Below the pieces are notes generated by a model. The model ran no database searches and was not told where the DNA came from. It saw only the letters and a list, made by a program, of their open reading frames with translations. From RGIG4097 sp964367645 (lineage in GTDB: Bacteria > Bacillota > Clostridia > Christensenellales > CAG-917): a stretch of DNA of 11,741 nucleotides. The stretch lies in assembly GCA_964367645.1 (NCBI GenBank), contig CAYIYN010000048.1, positions 1-11,741 on the forward strand, given 5' to 3'. The translations under genes were made by a program, and so were the position numbers. Below are positions 1-6,576 of the stretch, piece by piece (the first letter of the stretch is position 1; each line of letters opens with the position of its first letter).

Positions 1-173
1 ATTATGATTATATATTAAACCAAAAAATTTACACTGTCAAGCTTTCTTTTAAAATAATTTTCATTTGTGTACAAACAATCCATTGAAATATAAACAATAG
101 CGGTAGTAGTTGGATATCTGAAATTTCCGTCATTTTTATTTGCTTATTCTATCGAGTATCGTCCCGTCGACTG
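1..173. other. AT-rich stretch with no gene seen
   Basis: This is AT-rich sequence beyond the terminator of the left operon. I see no open frame with a ribosome binding site on either strand. The only small structure is the near-palindrome TTTGTGTACAAA at about 65-76, which is too short to assign a role. Confidence 0.5.
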
Positions 174-201
174 AAAAACCCGCAATTTTAAACACGGGCT
201 T
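174..201 (-). terminator. Rho-independent terminator of the left operon
   Basis: Read on the minus strand, AAGCCCG (201-195) pairs with CGGGTTT (182-176), 7 bp with one G-U pair. The loop is 12 nt and the 3' arm runs into TTTTT. It lies about 38 bases past the stop codon of the exonuclease gene, where the minus-strand operon would be expected to end. The stem is short and the loop large, so strength is uncertain. Confidence 0.6.
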
Positions 202-238
202 TATGACTTTCAATCATAAATTATTGTGCTTGAAACGA

Positions 239-1381
239 CTAATCGGGGCGCGACGCGGCAACTTTCTCATTTTGACGCGCTTTTGGCTTTGTGCGAGCAG
301 GTTTGCTTATTTTTGCACTTTCCAATGCCTCAAAAATGCGCTTCGGAGGCAGAGGAGTGGCGGACAGTTCTTCTTTTGTTGAATTTATCATTTTCATAAA
401 TTGCTCAAAAGAAATTATTTTTATATCCGCTCCCTTGTTTTTTGCTTCTGTGACATAAATTTTTCGCACGCAAGGGCGCACGTCATTGCCATATTCCACA
501 TAATAATCGGCATCGGTCGCTTGCAAAACGTACTTCGCTCCCCTATCTGCAAGTTTGGTTACGATTGCCATTACTTCTTTAAAATTATTCATCTCAAAGT
601 TTAGACTCATCAAAAACTTTTTGCCGTTTATGGTGCTATCGGCGTTTGCACGCGGCTTAACGAAGTAAAGATACTGCTTCAAAATTCTGCGGTTTATGTC
701 GGTAAGGCGGTTGGATTTGACGGATATCGGCTTGTTGAGTTCGGCAAGGCGTCTTTTTTCCTTTTCTATGTACACGCATTTTCCGTCGTGTACCTCGCCT
801 GCACAACCCGGGCACTCTTTGGTCAATTCTACAAGCGTTTGGTTTCTGGATTCACAAATTGCCTTTGCGGCAAGCATCGTGACGGCAGCGTCTTCGTCGC
901 TTCGGTGCAAAATATAATTTTCAACATTGATTTCAAACGCGGATATTATCTTGTCAAGACCTACCTGATTGCCTTTTGAAACTCCAAAAAGTTCGCCGTA
1001 TATGTTTTGAATATCAAAAAATTTGTAATTTAGAAAAGGTTTTTTGTATCTGTCGCAAGCGTGATTCAAAAACAGCGCGTCGTTTAGATGTGAAAAACCA
1101 AAGACCAGACACTCGGGAGTTTCCAAAATGCTTTTTATGCGCTGATAACGAGATGGAAATTTGGGGTTTGAATTAAACTGTGATACGGGATATGCCAGTT
1201 CTATGCCGGGTTCTTTTTCGCGCTGTTTTTTACCCCAAGCGCCTGTATGGAAAAAAGATTCCGGATTCATCAAGATATCTTCTTTTTCTAAAATGTTGAA
1301 CAACTCGTCGGTTAATACGTAGCCGAAACTGCACATACTTTTCCCTTCGCTGCATTCTATATCGAAAAACAAAAATTTCAT
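239..1381 (-). CDS. DEDDh 3'-5' exonuclease-like protein with BRCT-like C-terminus
   Basis: 380 residues. The N-terminal half reads as an RNase H-fold DEDDh exonuclease of the DnaQ/epsilon type: FDIE gives D7 and E9, HLND gives D101, and H159 with D164 fit the HxxxxD motif (HRSDEDA). Such enzymes remove nucleotides from 3' ends of DNA or RNA. A Cys cluster follows (C190, C193, C202), possibly a small metal knuckle. Residues about 252-332 (GKKFLMSL, then DRGAKYV, then KGADIKIISFEQF) have the spacing of a BRCT domain, which would bind protein partners or DNA ends. The tail from about 345 is Lys/Arg/Ala-rich and probably disordered. The start is supported by AAGGA, which overlaps the stop of the upstream transporter gene; the 6-bp gap suggests translational coupling. 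It is the last gene of the operon. Exonuclease class is well supported; BRCT and substrate are inference. Confidence 0.8.
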   Translation of the reverse strand: MKFLFFDIECSEGKSMCSFGYVLTDELFNILEKEDILMNPESFFHTGAWGKKQREKEPGIELAYPVSQFNSNPKFPSRYQRIKSILETPECLVFGFSHLNDALFLNHACDRYKKPFLNYKFFDIQNIYGELFGVSKGNQVGLDKIISAFEINVENYILHRSDEDAAVTMLAAKAICESRNQTLVELTKECPGCAGEVHDGKCVYIEKEKRRLAELNKPISVKSNRLTDINRRILKQYLYFVKPRANADSTINGKKFLMSLNFEMNNFKEVMAIVTKLADRGAKYVLQATDADYYVEYGNDVRPCVRKIYVTEAKNKGADIKIISFEQFMKMINSTKEELSATPLPPKRIFEALESAKISKPARTKPKARQNEKVAASRPD

Positions 1382-1387
1382 TAATCC

Positions 1388-2542
1388 TTATCTGTCCTCT
1401 TCTATGACGAAGAAGTACTTTTTTTCTCCTGAATTGAATTCCTTTTCCATTGCGTCTTTGACCGACGACAACGAAACGTTGCTTTCAAAGGGAATTACAA
1501 CGTCAAATAATAAGTTGGTATGGCTGCTGCCTCTCACAATCCTAAAATCGTGCAAAGTTAAATCGCTTTCAATGCCTTTTAGCACGGCTTTTGCGCGCTC
1601 TTCCAGTTTGCCGCGTTCTTCGTCGTCTAAGTCAATGGGGTCGATATGAATATTAAGGTGTATGTTAAATTCCGTCCAAAAATCATGCTCTATATTGTCA
1701 ACCATATCATGACTTTCCATAATCGGAACTTTCGCGTCAACTTCAACGTGTGCAATTACAAAGCAAGCGGTTGCGCCGTAGTTATGAATCATAAGGTCAT
1801 GCATACCGATAACGCCGGTATAGGAAAAAATCTTGGTGCGAATTTTATCGACAAGTTCACGGTCAGGCTCTGCGCCTATAAGCGGATTTATAGTATCGCG
1901 GATTAACATAATCGCCGAAATAACGATAAACAGCGACACGGCAATTCCCATATATCCGTCTATATTGACGCCTGTTGTATCAATGACGATTGTAGATATC
2001 AGCACTACCGTGGTTGCAATAACGTCGTTGCGGCTGTCGCAAGATGACGCGCGAAGGGCATAGTTTTTTATGCTTTTAGAAAAATCGCGGTAGATTAACA
2101 TCTGGACAATCTTCAACACTATGGCGACGCAAAGCACAACATACGTGAACACCGTCACGGTTGTAACAACCGGCGAAATGATTTTTTCTACGGAAGATTT
2201 GCACAACAAGACACCGATAATCAAAACGATTACCGCGACGACCAGTGCGCTTATATATTCGTAGCGCGCGTGCCCGTAAGGATGCTGTTTGTCGGCGGGA
2301 CGGCCGGACAGACGAAACCCGACCAGTGTGACGACGCTGCTGCCCGCGTCTGACAAGTTGTTGACAGCGTCCGCCATAATAGTGATGCTTGAGCCGAGAA
2401 TGCCGACAAGCAACTTAAAAGCGAACAACACGACATTGGAAATTATGCCGATAACTGCGGCAACGGTGCCATAACGAATTCTTACTTCAGCTTTTTCGGT
2501 GCTTGCGTAATCTTTAATTAAGATTTTTTTCAACCAATTCAT
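1388..2542 (-). CDS. Cation diffusion facilitator transporter, probable Mn2+ exporter
   Basis: 384 residues, CDF family: a proton-driven divalent metal exporter of the cytoplasmic membrane, working as a dimer. Family signs are the long N-terminal membrane block (about 25-215), NNLSDAGSS in helix 2, the HPYGHARYE loop (87-95) and SSCDSRND in helix 5. The metal-site positions read N61/D65 in helix 2 and D169/D173 in helix 5. Zn members normally carry His in helix 5, and Asp there with N/D in helix 2 is associated with Mn2+ export, so Mn2+ is the best guess. The cytoplasmic part (220-384) is about twice the usual size: one dimer domain at about 240-302 (MHDLMIHNYG) and a second similar block at about 325-382 (LHDFRIVRGS). 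The ribosome binding site is weak (AGATAAACT before ATG) and no clear promoter lies in the 65-base gap upstream, so operon read-through is likely. Confidence 0.9.
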   Translation of the reverse strand: MNWLKKILIKDYASTEKAEVRIRYGTVAAVIGIISNVVLFAFKLLVGILGSSITIMADAVNNLSDAGSSVVTLVGFRLSGRPADKQHPYGHARYEYISALVVAVIVLIIGVLLCKSSVEKIISPVVTTVTVFTYVVLCVAIVLKIVQMLIYRDFSKSIKNYALRASSCDSRNDVIATTVVLISTIVIDTTGVNIDGYMGIAVSLFIVISAIMLIRDTINPLIGAEPDRELVDKIRTKIFSYTGVIGMHDLMIHNYGATACFVIAHVEVDAKVPIMESHDMVDNIEHDFWTEFNIHLNIHIDPIDLDDEERGKLEERAKAVLKGIESDLTLHDFRIVRGSSHTNLLFDVVIPFESNVSLSSVKDAMEKEFNSGEKKYFFVIEEDR

Positions 2543-2607
2543 AGTTTATCTATATGAGCAACTGTTCTCGTATTCTTAGTTTTTCAAAATATAGATTGAA
2601 ATTTGTA

Positions 2608-2787
2608 TTACCAGTCTTCTCTTGAGCCTATCTTCACGTCGTCATAATAATCAAAATATTGTTTTTTGAATTGCTGCGTCTTTTGCCTCTCGCGACGTTT
2701 TGCCTCTTCAGCCTCTTTTTCTACGGCAGTCTTAGGTTCTTCCTTTTTGGGATTTTCAGGCGAAAGCAGTGTTTTGTCTTCTCTCAT
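2608..2787 (-). CDS. Small highly charged hypothetical protein (59 aa)
   Basis: Not recognised. I start it at the internal ATG (2785-2787) rather than the upstream ATG at 2820, because AGGA sits just before it and overlaps the TAG stop of yhbY. The upstream start would overlap yhbY by 29 bases. The product begins MREDKTLLSPENPKKEEP and is rich in Lys, Glu and Arg. Residues about 20-43 look like a charged helix (AVEKEAEEAKRRERQKTQQF), followed by an aromatic stretch FDYYDD and a C-terminal tryptophan. No signal peptide or membrane segment is visible. Position between yhbY and the CDF gene, with tight spacing after yhbY, makes it a co-transcribed gene, and charge suggests an RNA- or protein-associated role (inference only). 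Confidence 0.6.
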   Translation of the reverse strand: MREDKTLLSPENPKKEEPKTAVEKEAEEAKRRERQKTQQFKKQYFDYYDDVKIGSREDW

Positions 2788-2791
2788 TTTC

Positions 2792-3115
2792 CTAGTTTTT
2801 AGCTGCGGATTTTGCCGCAAATTCGAGGTGTTTTACACCCTCTTTGGTGCTGTAACGATAAAGTACAATCCTGTTCCCGATAACTTGCACGGGTTCCGAC
2901 TTTGTTGCCGCAGCAAGTCCGTTCACAATCTCTTTTGCAGAAACTTCGCAGGATTTCAGCACGTTGATTTTCACCAGTTCGTGCGATTCCAACGCGGAAA
3001 ATATAGCCGCGACCATATTGTCGTTTATTCCGCCCTTGCCAACGTTGAAAAGCGGTTTGAGCGTCTGTGCCATACCGCGCAGAATTGCTCTTTGTTTTGA
3101 ATTCAAATTTTCCAT
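2792..3115 (-). CDS. yhbY: YhbY-family RNA-binding protein (CRM domain)
   Basis: 107 residues, essentially the full length of bacterial YhbY proteins. It shows the family's features: N-terminal LNSKQRAILRGMAQTLKP, the GKGG loop at 26-29 within VGKGGI, then LVKINVL and the closing strand IGNRIVLYR (79-87). The single CRM (CRS1/YhbY) domain has an IF3-C-like fold and binds pre-50S ribosomal particles, so the role is large-subunit assembly in the cytoplasm. Its ATG touches the TGA of the gene upstream (TGAATG), and AGAGGA within the end of that gene is the ribosome binding site, so the two are translationally coupled. In many Firmicutes yhbY lies near nadD and obgE; those are not here. Confidence 0.93.
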   Translation of the reverse strand: MENLNSKQRAILRGMAQTLKPLFNVGKGGINDNMVAAIFSALESHELVKINVLKSCEVSAKEIVNGLAAATKSEPVQVIGNRIVLYRYSTKEGVKHLEFAAKSAAKN

Positions 3116-3544
3116 TCAGTCCTCTTTTATGATGTTCATTTCTTCTAGGACGCCAAGGGCGATACCGACCAATTCCTTGCAGCCCATCTTTTCTGAGTTT
3201 GGCACGTCGCCGTGCGGTCGGGATGCAAGCAGTTCACGGCAGATAATACTGCCTGTCTTTTCTTTGAACTTTTCAGCCGCCTCGCGTTCCAATGCGTAAA
3301 GTTGCATCTTGTTTTCTTTATCTTTCGTTATGTCACGGTCAAATTTCAACCCGATGACCATAACCATACCGCTCACTGCTCCGCAGACTTCTCTCATTCT
3401 GCCGATACCGCCGCCAAAAGGCGCGGCAGCGTTTATCAAGGTTTTTCGGTCGGCGTCAAGATAATCCGCACAGGCAAGTACGACTGCCTGTGAGCAGTTG
3501 CAACCTTCCGCAAACAGTTCCATTCCCTTTTCTCTAAGGCTCAT
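3116..3544 (-). CDS. C_GCAxxG_C_C family redox-type protein
   Basis: 142 residues matching the C_GCAxxG_C_C family named after its cysteine pattern: GCNCSQAV at 14-21 (C15, C17), VCGAVSG at 53-59 (C54), ICREL (C102) and GCKELV (C122). The family is widespread in anaerobes. The conserved cysteines suggest metal or Fe-S binding or redox chemistry, but no reaction is established. The APFGGGIGRMREVCGAVSG block is typical. There is no signal peptide or clear membrane segment. It is the first gene of the minus-strand operon, with AAGGAG five bases before ATG and a consensus promoter 60-90 bases upstream. Its stop codon abuts the yhbY start. Confidence 0.88.
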   Translation of the reverse strand: MSLREKGMELFAEGCNCSQAVVLACADYLDADRKTLINAAAPFGGGIGRMREVCGAVSGMVMVIGLKFDRDITKDKENKMQLYALEREAAEKFKEKTGSIICRELLASRPHGDVPNSEKMGCKELVGIALGVLEEMNIIKED

Positions 3545-3564
3545 ATTTTCTCCTTGATAACAAA

Positions 3565-3578
3565 CTCGCGCAAGCGAG
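3565..3578 (-). other. Small hairpin in the 5' leader of the left operon
   Basis: CTCGC (3565-3569) and GCGAG (3574-3578) form a 5-bp stem with a 4-nt loop, about 10 bases upstream of the AAGGAG ribosome binding site of the first operon gene. It might stabilise the mRNA 5' end. It is short enough to be chance. Confidence 0.3.
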
Positions 3579-3604
3579 CGTATGTTTTATGCCATTAAGG
3601 GTTT

Positions 3605-3632
3605 ATTATAACACTTCTGTCGTCAATGTCAA
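3605..3632 (-). promoter_or_regulatory. Consensus sigma-A promoter for the left operon
   Basis: On the minus strand, TTGACA (3632-3627) and TATAAT (3610-3605) are separated by 16 bases: both hexamers are perfect. Transcription should start near 3598, giving a leader of about 55 nt before the C_GCAxxG_C_C gene. It faces away from the zinc-ribbon gene. Confidence 0.85.
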
Positions 3633-3768
3633 CCGTATGGGAATGCGTGCCTGCAGTTCATAATTTCTATCAAAAACTTTTATGTCATACCAAATATTTA
3701 CAGCCGCGCAAAAGAATAGCGCACTCGATAAAGCGCACAATATCGTTACCAATATAGGAGGTGAAAAT

Positions 3769-3912
3769 ATGAGTCACATCGTTAAAACGGGAGAAAAACC
3801 CGGCAGAGGCACATACTCGTGCACAAACTGCAACACCAAAGTTACGGTTGGCGAGTACGACAAAATGCCGCCTTGCCCCAGTTGCTCAAACAACGAATTC
3901 ACCGAAAACTGA
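3769..3912 (+). CDS. Small zinc-ribbon protein (47 aa)
   Basis: 47 residues forming one rubredoxin-like zinc ribbon: C18-x2-C21 in YSCTNC and C36-x2-C39 in PPCPSC, each after a short strand, with GKRPG-like GEKPGRGTY before the first pair and NEF after the second. This layout matches the short zinc-ribbon proteins of the DUF1451/YjdM-type group, whose function is not established; Zn2+ would be structural. I chose this ATG because a strong AGGAGGTGA (3756-3764) sits four bases before it. An upstream in-frame ATG at 3682 has no such site and adds 29 non-conserved residues. It is transcribed divergently from the left operon; no convincing promoter was found upstream. Confidence 0.82.
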   Translation: MSHIVKTGEKPGRGTYSCTNCNTKVTVGEYDKMPPCPSCSNNEFTEN

Positions 3913-3928
3913 CTTTAAGCCCCTGAGG

Positions 3929-4059
3929 CGGTTCCGACATTTTCACGATTATTCTTATGAATTCTCTATAAATGAGCAGTAGGAACCGAAAAAAAGGATT
4001 GCTTTGTATACCCCACGCTATCACCAATTCGGCATAAACCCATTAGTGATAGTGCGGGG
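3929..4059 (+). ncRNA. Structured RNA candidate, family not recognised
   Basis: Part of a 365-base gap without a gene (3913-4277). Two long-range stems are visible. CGGTTCC (3929-3935) pairs perfectly with GGAACCG (3982-3988), enclosing CATTT/AAATG (3938-3942 / 3970-3974) and ATTC/GAAT. After an A-rich linker, CCCCACGCTATCAC (4011-4024) pairs with GTGATAGTGCGGGG (4046-4059), 14 positions with one A-C mismatch and one G-U. A terminator follows directly. It could be the 3' UTR of the zinc-ribbon mRNA, an sRNA processed from it, or a regulatory leader. It does not look like 6S, tmRNA, SRP RNA, a T-box or a riboswitch class I know. No separate promoter is clear. Confidence 0.45.
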
Positions 4060-4082
4060 ACCCCCTTGGCGGTCCTTTTTTT
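4058..4082 (+). terminator. Rho-independent terminator after the zinc-ribbon/RNA unit
   Basis: GGACC (4058-4062) pairs with GGTCC (4071-4075); two further C-G pairs can form inside past one C-C mismatch. Seven T residues follow (4076-4082). Its first two bases are shared with the 3' arm of the preceding 14-position hairpin, so the two stems compete slightly. Confidence 0.75.
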
Positions 4083-4163
4083 GTTTGCTGTTTACTTTAT
4101 CAGCGAAACGTCCGTTGCGGGGTTGGGCGGCAAGAAACCGACTTATTTTAATGAGATAGCATT

Positions 4164-4213
4164 CCCCCGAGTTTTACCAAAACTCCCCCCACGTTCATTA
4201 AGGATACTCCTCC
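4164..4213. repeat. Evenly spaced C/G runs with an internal perfect inverted repeat
   Basis: Between the terminator and the radical SAM promoter, C-rich runs (plus strand) recur about every 21-22 bases at 4164-4168, 4185-4190 and 4208-4213 (last one TCCTCC). Between the first two lies GAGTTTT-ACC-AAAACTC (4169-4185), a perfect 7-bp inverted repeat. The rest of 4083-4163 shows no gene or clear site. Meaning unknown; it may be a remnant of a dispersed repeat. Confidence 0.4.
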
Positions 4214-4222
4214 ATTTGCGAC

Positions 4223-4251
4223 TTGAAAAAAATGGCTGCGTATGTTATACT
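4223..4251 (+). promoter_or_regulatory. Sigma-A promoter for the radical SAM/peptidase genes
   Basis: TTGAAA (4223-4228), 17-base spacer, TATACT (4246-4251) with an extended -10 TG one base upstream (TGTTATACT). The start would be near 4258, about 20 bases before the ATG at 4278, with GAGGAA (4263-4268) as ribosome binding site. Confidence 0.8.
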
Positions 4252-4277
4252 GATCTGTATATGAGGAACTGTTAAAT

Positions 4278-5411
4278 ATGCCGCCAATCTCGATAATCAT
4301 TAAACCGGCGTCTTCAAACTGCAATTTGAGATGCAAATATTGTTTTTACCACTCTCTTTCAAATGAAAGCGAGATAGCCTCGTGCGGAATGATGAGCCTT
4401 GATACTTTGCGCGACGTCACAAAAAAAGCTCTGGACTTTGCAAACGGCAGTCTTGTAATGATATCTTTTGGAGGCGGAGAGCCAATGCTTGCAGGGCTTG
4501 ATTTCTATAAGTCTTTTGCCGCGATGGTTCCCTCGCTAAATAAGAAAAAAAGCCCAATGCAGGTTTCCATTCAAACAAACGGCACACTCATTGACGAGGA
4601 ATGGTGCGATTTGTTCTACAAAAATAGATTTTTGGTAGGACTTTCGCTTGACGGCGACGAAGAGGCAAATGCACTGAGAGTAGACAAAGAAGGAAACCCG
4701 ACTTTTGAAAAAGTCTATGCCGCAGCAAAGTTGTTGCAATCCAAAAAGGTGGATTTCAATATTCTTACGGTTTTGACAAAACCCGTGACCGACCGCATAA
4801 ACAACGTGTACGGGTTTTTCCGCAAAAACAAATTTAAGTATTTGCAGTTTATACCCTGCTTGAAGCCTCTATCCCTGCCCGCCTGCGATACACCCGAAAG
4901 TTTTTTCTACCACGGCGACGAAGCGGAAAACATATTGGAGAGTGAATCCGATTTCTATATCAACGCGGATGACTATGAAAACTTTTTGAAAAAAGCGTTT
5001 TCCCTCTACACCCGCGACTATATAGACGGCAAATATACGTCCGTGAGGCTGTTTGATAATTACGTCAGACTTGCACACTCAAAGCGCGCGGAACAGTGCG
5101 GCATGAACGGAGTTTGCACCCATCAATACGTCATTGACTCCGACGGCGAGGTCTATCCTTGCGATTTTTATTGCACCGACAAATACGCTATGGGCAACAT
5201 CTTGGACACCGATTTCAAAAAATTGGAAGAGCATCCTGTTGCCATAAATTTTTTGACGGAGAGTTTGAATCCGGAAGACGACTGCAAGGAATGCACATAC
5301 TATCGATTATGCCGAGGCGGTTGCAAACGCGAGCGGGTTGATTTGGACAAATGCACTGCGCTAAAAAACTTTTTCCCTTACGCGCTTCCGCACCTAAAAA
5401 GAATGTCTTAA
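4278..5411 (+). CDS. Anaerobic sulfatase-maturating enzyme, radical SAM/SPASM (anSME type)
   Basis: 377 residues, the usual anSME length (about 370-400). Radical SAM motif CNLRCKYC gives C15, C19, C22 for the SAM-binding 4Fe-4S cluster; GGGEP is at 65-69. The C-terminal SPASM region has C274, C280, C295, C336, C339, C345, C349 and C359, enough for two auxiliary 4Fe-4S clusters, with the diagnostic CGMNGVC, SDGEVYPCDFY and LCRGGCKRE. D289 in DSDG aligns with the proposed catalytic base. The N-terminus (MPPISIIIKPASS, YHSLS) strongly resembles the characterised Clostridium perfringens enzyme. anSMEs oxidise an active-site Cys or Ser of sulfatases to formylglycine without oxygen, in the cytoplasm. 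No sulfatase gene is in this window. Close SPASM relatives mature peptides, so another target is possible but less likely. Probably co-transcribed with the peptidase 45 bases downstream. Confidence 0.92.
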   Translation: MPPISIIIKPASSNCNLRCKYCFYHSLSNESEIASCGMMSLDTLRDVTKKALDFANGSLVMISFGGGEPMLAGLDFYKSFAAMVPSLNKKKSPMQVSIQTNGTLIDEEWCDLFYKNRFLVGLSLDGDEEANALRVDKEGNPTFEKVYAAAKLLQSKKVDFNILTVLTKPVTDRINNVYGFFRKNKFKYLQFIPCLKPLSLPACDTPESFFYHGDEAENILESESDFYINADDYENFLKKAFSLYTRDYIDGKYTSVRLFDNYVRLAHSKRAEQCGMNGVCTHQYVIDSDGEVYPCDFYCTDKYAMGNILDTDFKKLEEHPVAINFLTESLNPEDDCKECTYYRLCRGGCKRERVDLDKCTALKNFFPYALPHLKRMS

Positions 5412-5456
5412 AAATCAAATTATCTGCGCTAAATGCGCTTCGTTTTAGAGGATGAT

Positions 5457-6410
5457 ATGACTATCACTATCCCAAAAGGTATAAAAATCGGCCACGCAAA
5501 TGACGACCATACGGGCGTTACCGTAATAATTGCAAAAGACGGTGCCGTCGGCGGCTGTGATTGCCGCGGCGGTGCGCCGGGCACCAGAGAAACAGACCTG
5601 CTTAGGTCTGAAAAAATGATGGAAAAAGTCAACGCGGTGGTGCTTTCGGGAGGCAGTGCTTTCGGTCTTGCCGCAAGCAGCGGCGTTATGGATTTCCTTT
5701 TGAAAAACCGCATAGGATACAAAACCGGCGGAAAGATTATTCCCATTGTGACAGGTGCCGTAATATATGACTTGAACGATAAGAAATACCACTTCCCAAC
5801 CGCAGAAATGGGGTTTTATGCATGTGAAAACGCATCTAAAACCCTCAGTTTTGGTCAAATAGGCGTTGGAAAAGGTGCAACTGTAGGCAAAATCAGAGGG
5901 CTTAAAAACTGCGACAAATCCGGTATTGGCGCGGCGACTGTTAAGGTTGCGGGAGTCAACGTAACGGCTGTCGTTGCAGTCAATGCCATGGGTGACGTGA
6001 TAAATCCCGAAACCAACCAAATCGTTGCCGGAGCACACAGCGCGGATGGGAGTTATATCGACACAAATAAAATTCTTTTGGACGGAGCAATCTTCAAACT
6101 GGTGCTTGGAAAAAACACGACTATAGGTTGTATTTTGACCGATGCAAAACTAACAAAAGTTCAAGCCAACAAACTGGCGGCGATTTCCCATAACGGACTT
6201 GCGCGCACCATTCGCCCCGTACACACCGATTATGACGGCGACACTATGTTTTGCCTTGCCACAGGACACCGCCCTGCCGTAAGTTTTACACTTCTTGAAG
6301 TAGCGGTGGTGGAAGCAACCGAGAAAGCAATACTCAACGCAGTTGGCAGCGGCGAGGGTGTAACCGTACTTTATGACGAAGGCGAAAACGACACTTGGGA
6401 ATGCAGTTAA
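5457..6410 (+). CDS. P1 family peptidase (S58/DmpA-NylC class, self-processing Ntn-type hydrolase)
   Basis: 317 residues. Start chosen at the ATG at 5457 because AGAGGA (5447-5452) lies four bases upstream; an in-frame ATG at 5433 has no such site. Family marks in order: IGHANDDHTGVTVI near the N-terminus, GGAPGTRETDLL, VLSGGSAFGLAAS, GKGATVGKIRG, VVAVNAMGDVINP, then NTTIG and the RTIRPVHTDYDGDT block. In this family the chain cuts itself before the nucleophile; by comparison with NylC-type members the cut would be N220/T221, giving alpha and beta chains with T221 catalytic. Members act as aminopeptidases or amidases with poorly known natural substrates. No signal peptide, so cytoplasmic. It follows the anSME gene by 45 bases with no terminator between, so is likely in the same transcript; a functional link is not shown. 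Confidence 0.9.
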   Translation: MTITIPKGIKIGHANDDHTGVTVIIAKDGAVGGCDCRGGAPGTRETDLLRSEKMMEKVNAVVLSGGSAFGLAASSGVMDFLLKNRIGYKTGGKIIPIVTGAVIYDLNDKKYHFPTAEMGFYACENASKTLSFGQIGVGKGATVGKIRGLKNCDKSGIGAATVKVAGVNVTAVVAVNAMGDVINPETNQIVAGAHSADGSYIDTNKILLDGAIFKLVLGKNTTIGCILTDAKLTKVQANKLAAISHNGLARTIRPVHTDYDGDTMFCLATGHRPAVSFTLLEVAVVEATEKAILNAVGSGEGVTVLYDEGENDTWECS

Positions 6411-6490
6411 CAAATAATTTTGCTATTGCGACTAAACTGAATTTTCGATTTATCCTAATAAACGACGCGCAATAAACATTGAAAATGTTA

Positions 6491-6524
6491 AACAAAAACA
6501 GCCTAGAAGGCTGTTTTAGTTTTT
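6491..6524. terminator. Bidirectional Rho-independent terminator
   Basis: AAAACAGCC (6495-6503) and GGCTGTTTT (6509-6517) form a perfect 9-bp stem with a 5-nt loop. T-rich sequence follows on the plus strand (TTTTAGTTTTT) and, read the other way, T-rich sequence follows too (TTTTTGTTT). It sits between the converging peptidase and serine hydrolase genes and can serve both. Confidence 0.85.
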
Positions 6525-6576
6525 AAGCAAATTTACCTGCACGCAAATTTTTTTAATCTATAATAATGACCATATT

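Noticed and set aside
3682..3768. Longer start for the zinc-ribbon protein
   Set aside because: The added 29 residues are not family-like and the strong AGGAGGTGA belongs to the ATG at 3769.
3913..4082. Known RNA classes (6S, tmRNA, SRP RNA, T-box, common riboswitches)
   Set aside because: The stems stand in tandem rather than as one 6S-like rod, and none of the conserved motifs of these classes is present.
4164..4213. CRISPR-like spacing
   Set aside because: Only short C/G runs repeat, not 25-35 base direct repeats; no cas genes.
4148..4336. 62-residue minus-strand frame with repeated GG residues
   Set aside because: The repeats come from the G-run array, and the frame overlaps the anSME start and promoter.
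5433..5456. Upstream ATG for the P1 peptidase
   Set aside because: No ribosome binding site before it; AGAGGA precedes the ATG at 5457.
5445..6038. 197-residue minus-strand frame opposite the P1 peptidase
   Set aside because: Shadow of the well-supported peptidase gene, no ribosome binding site context.
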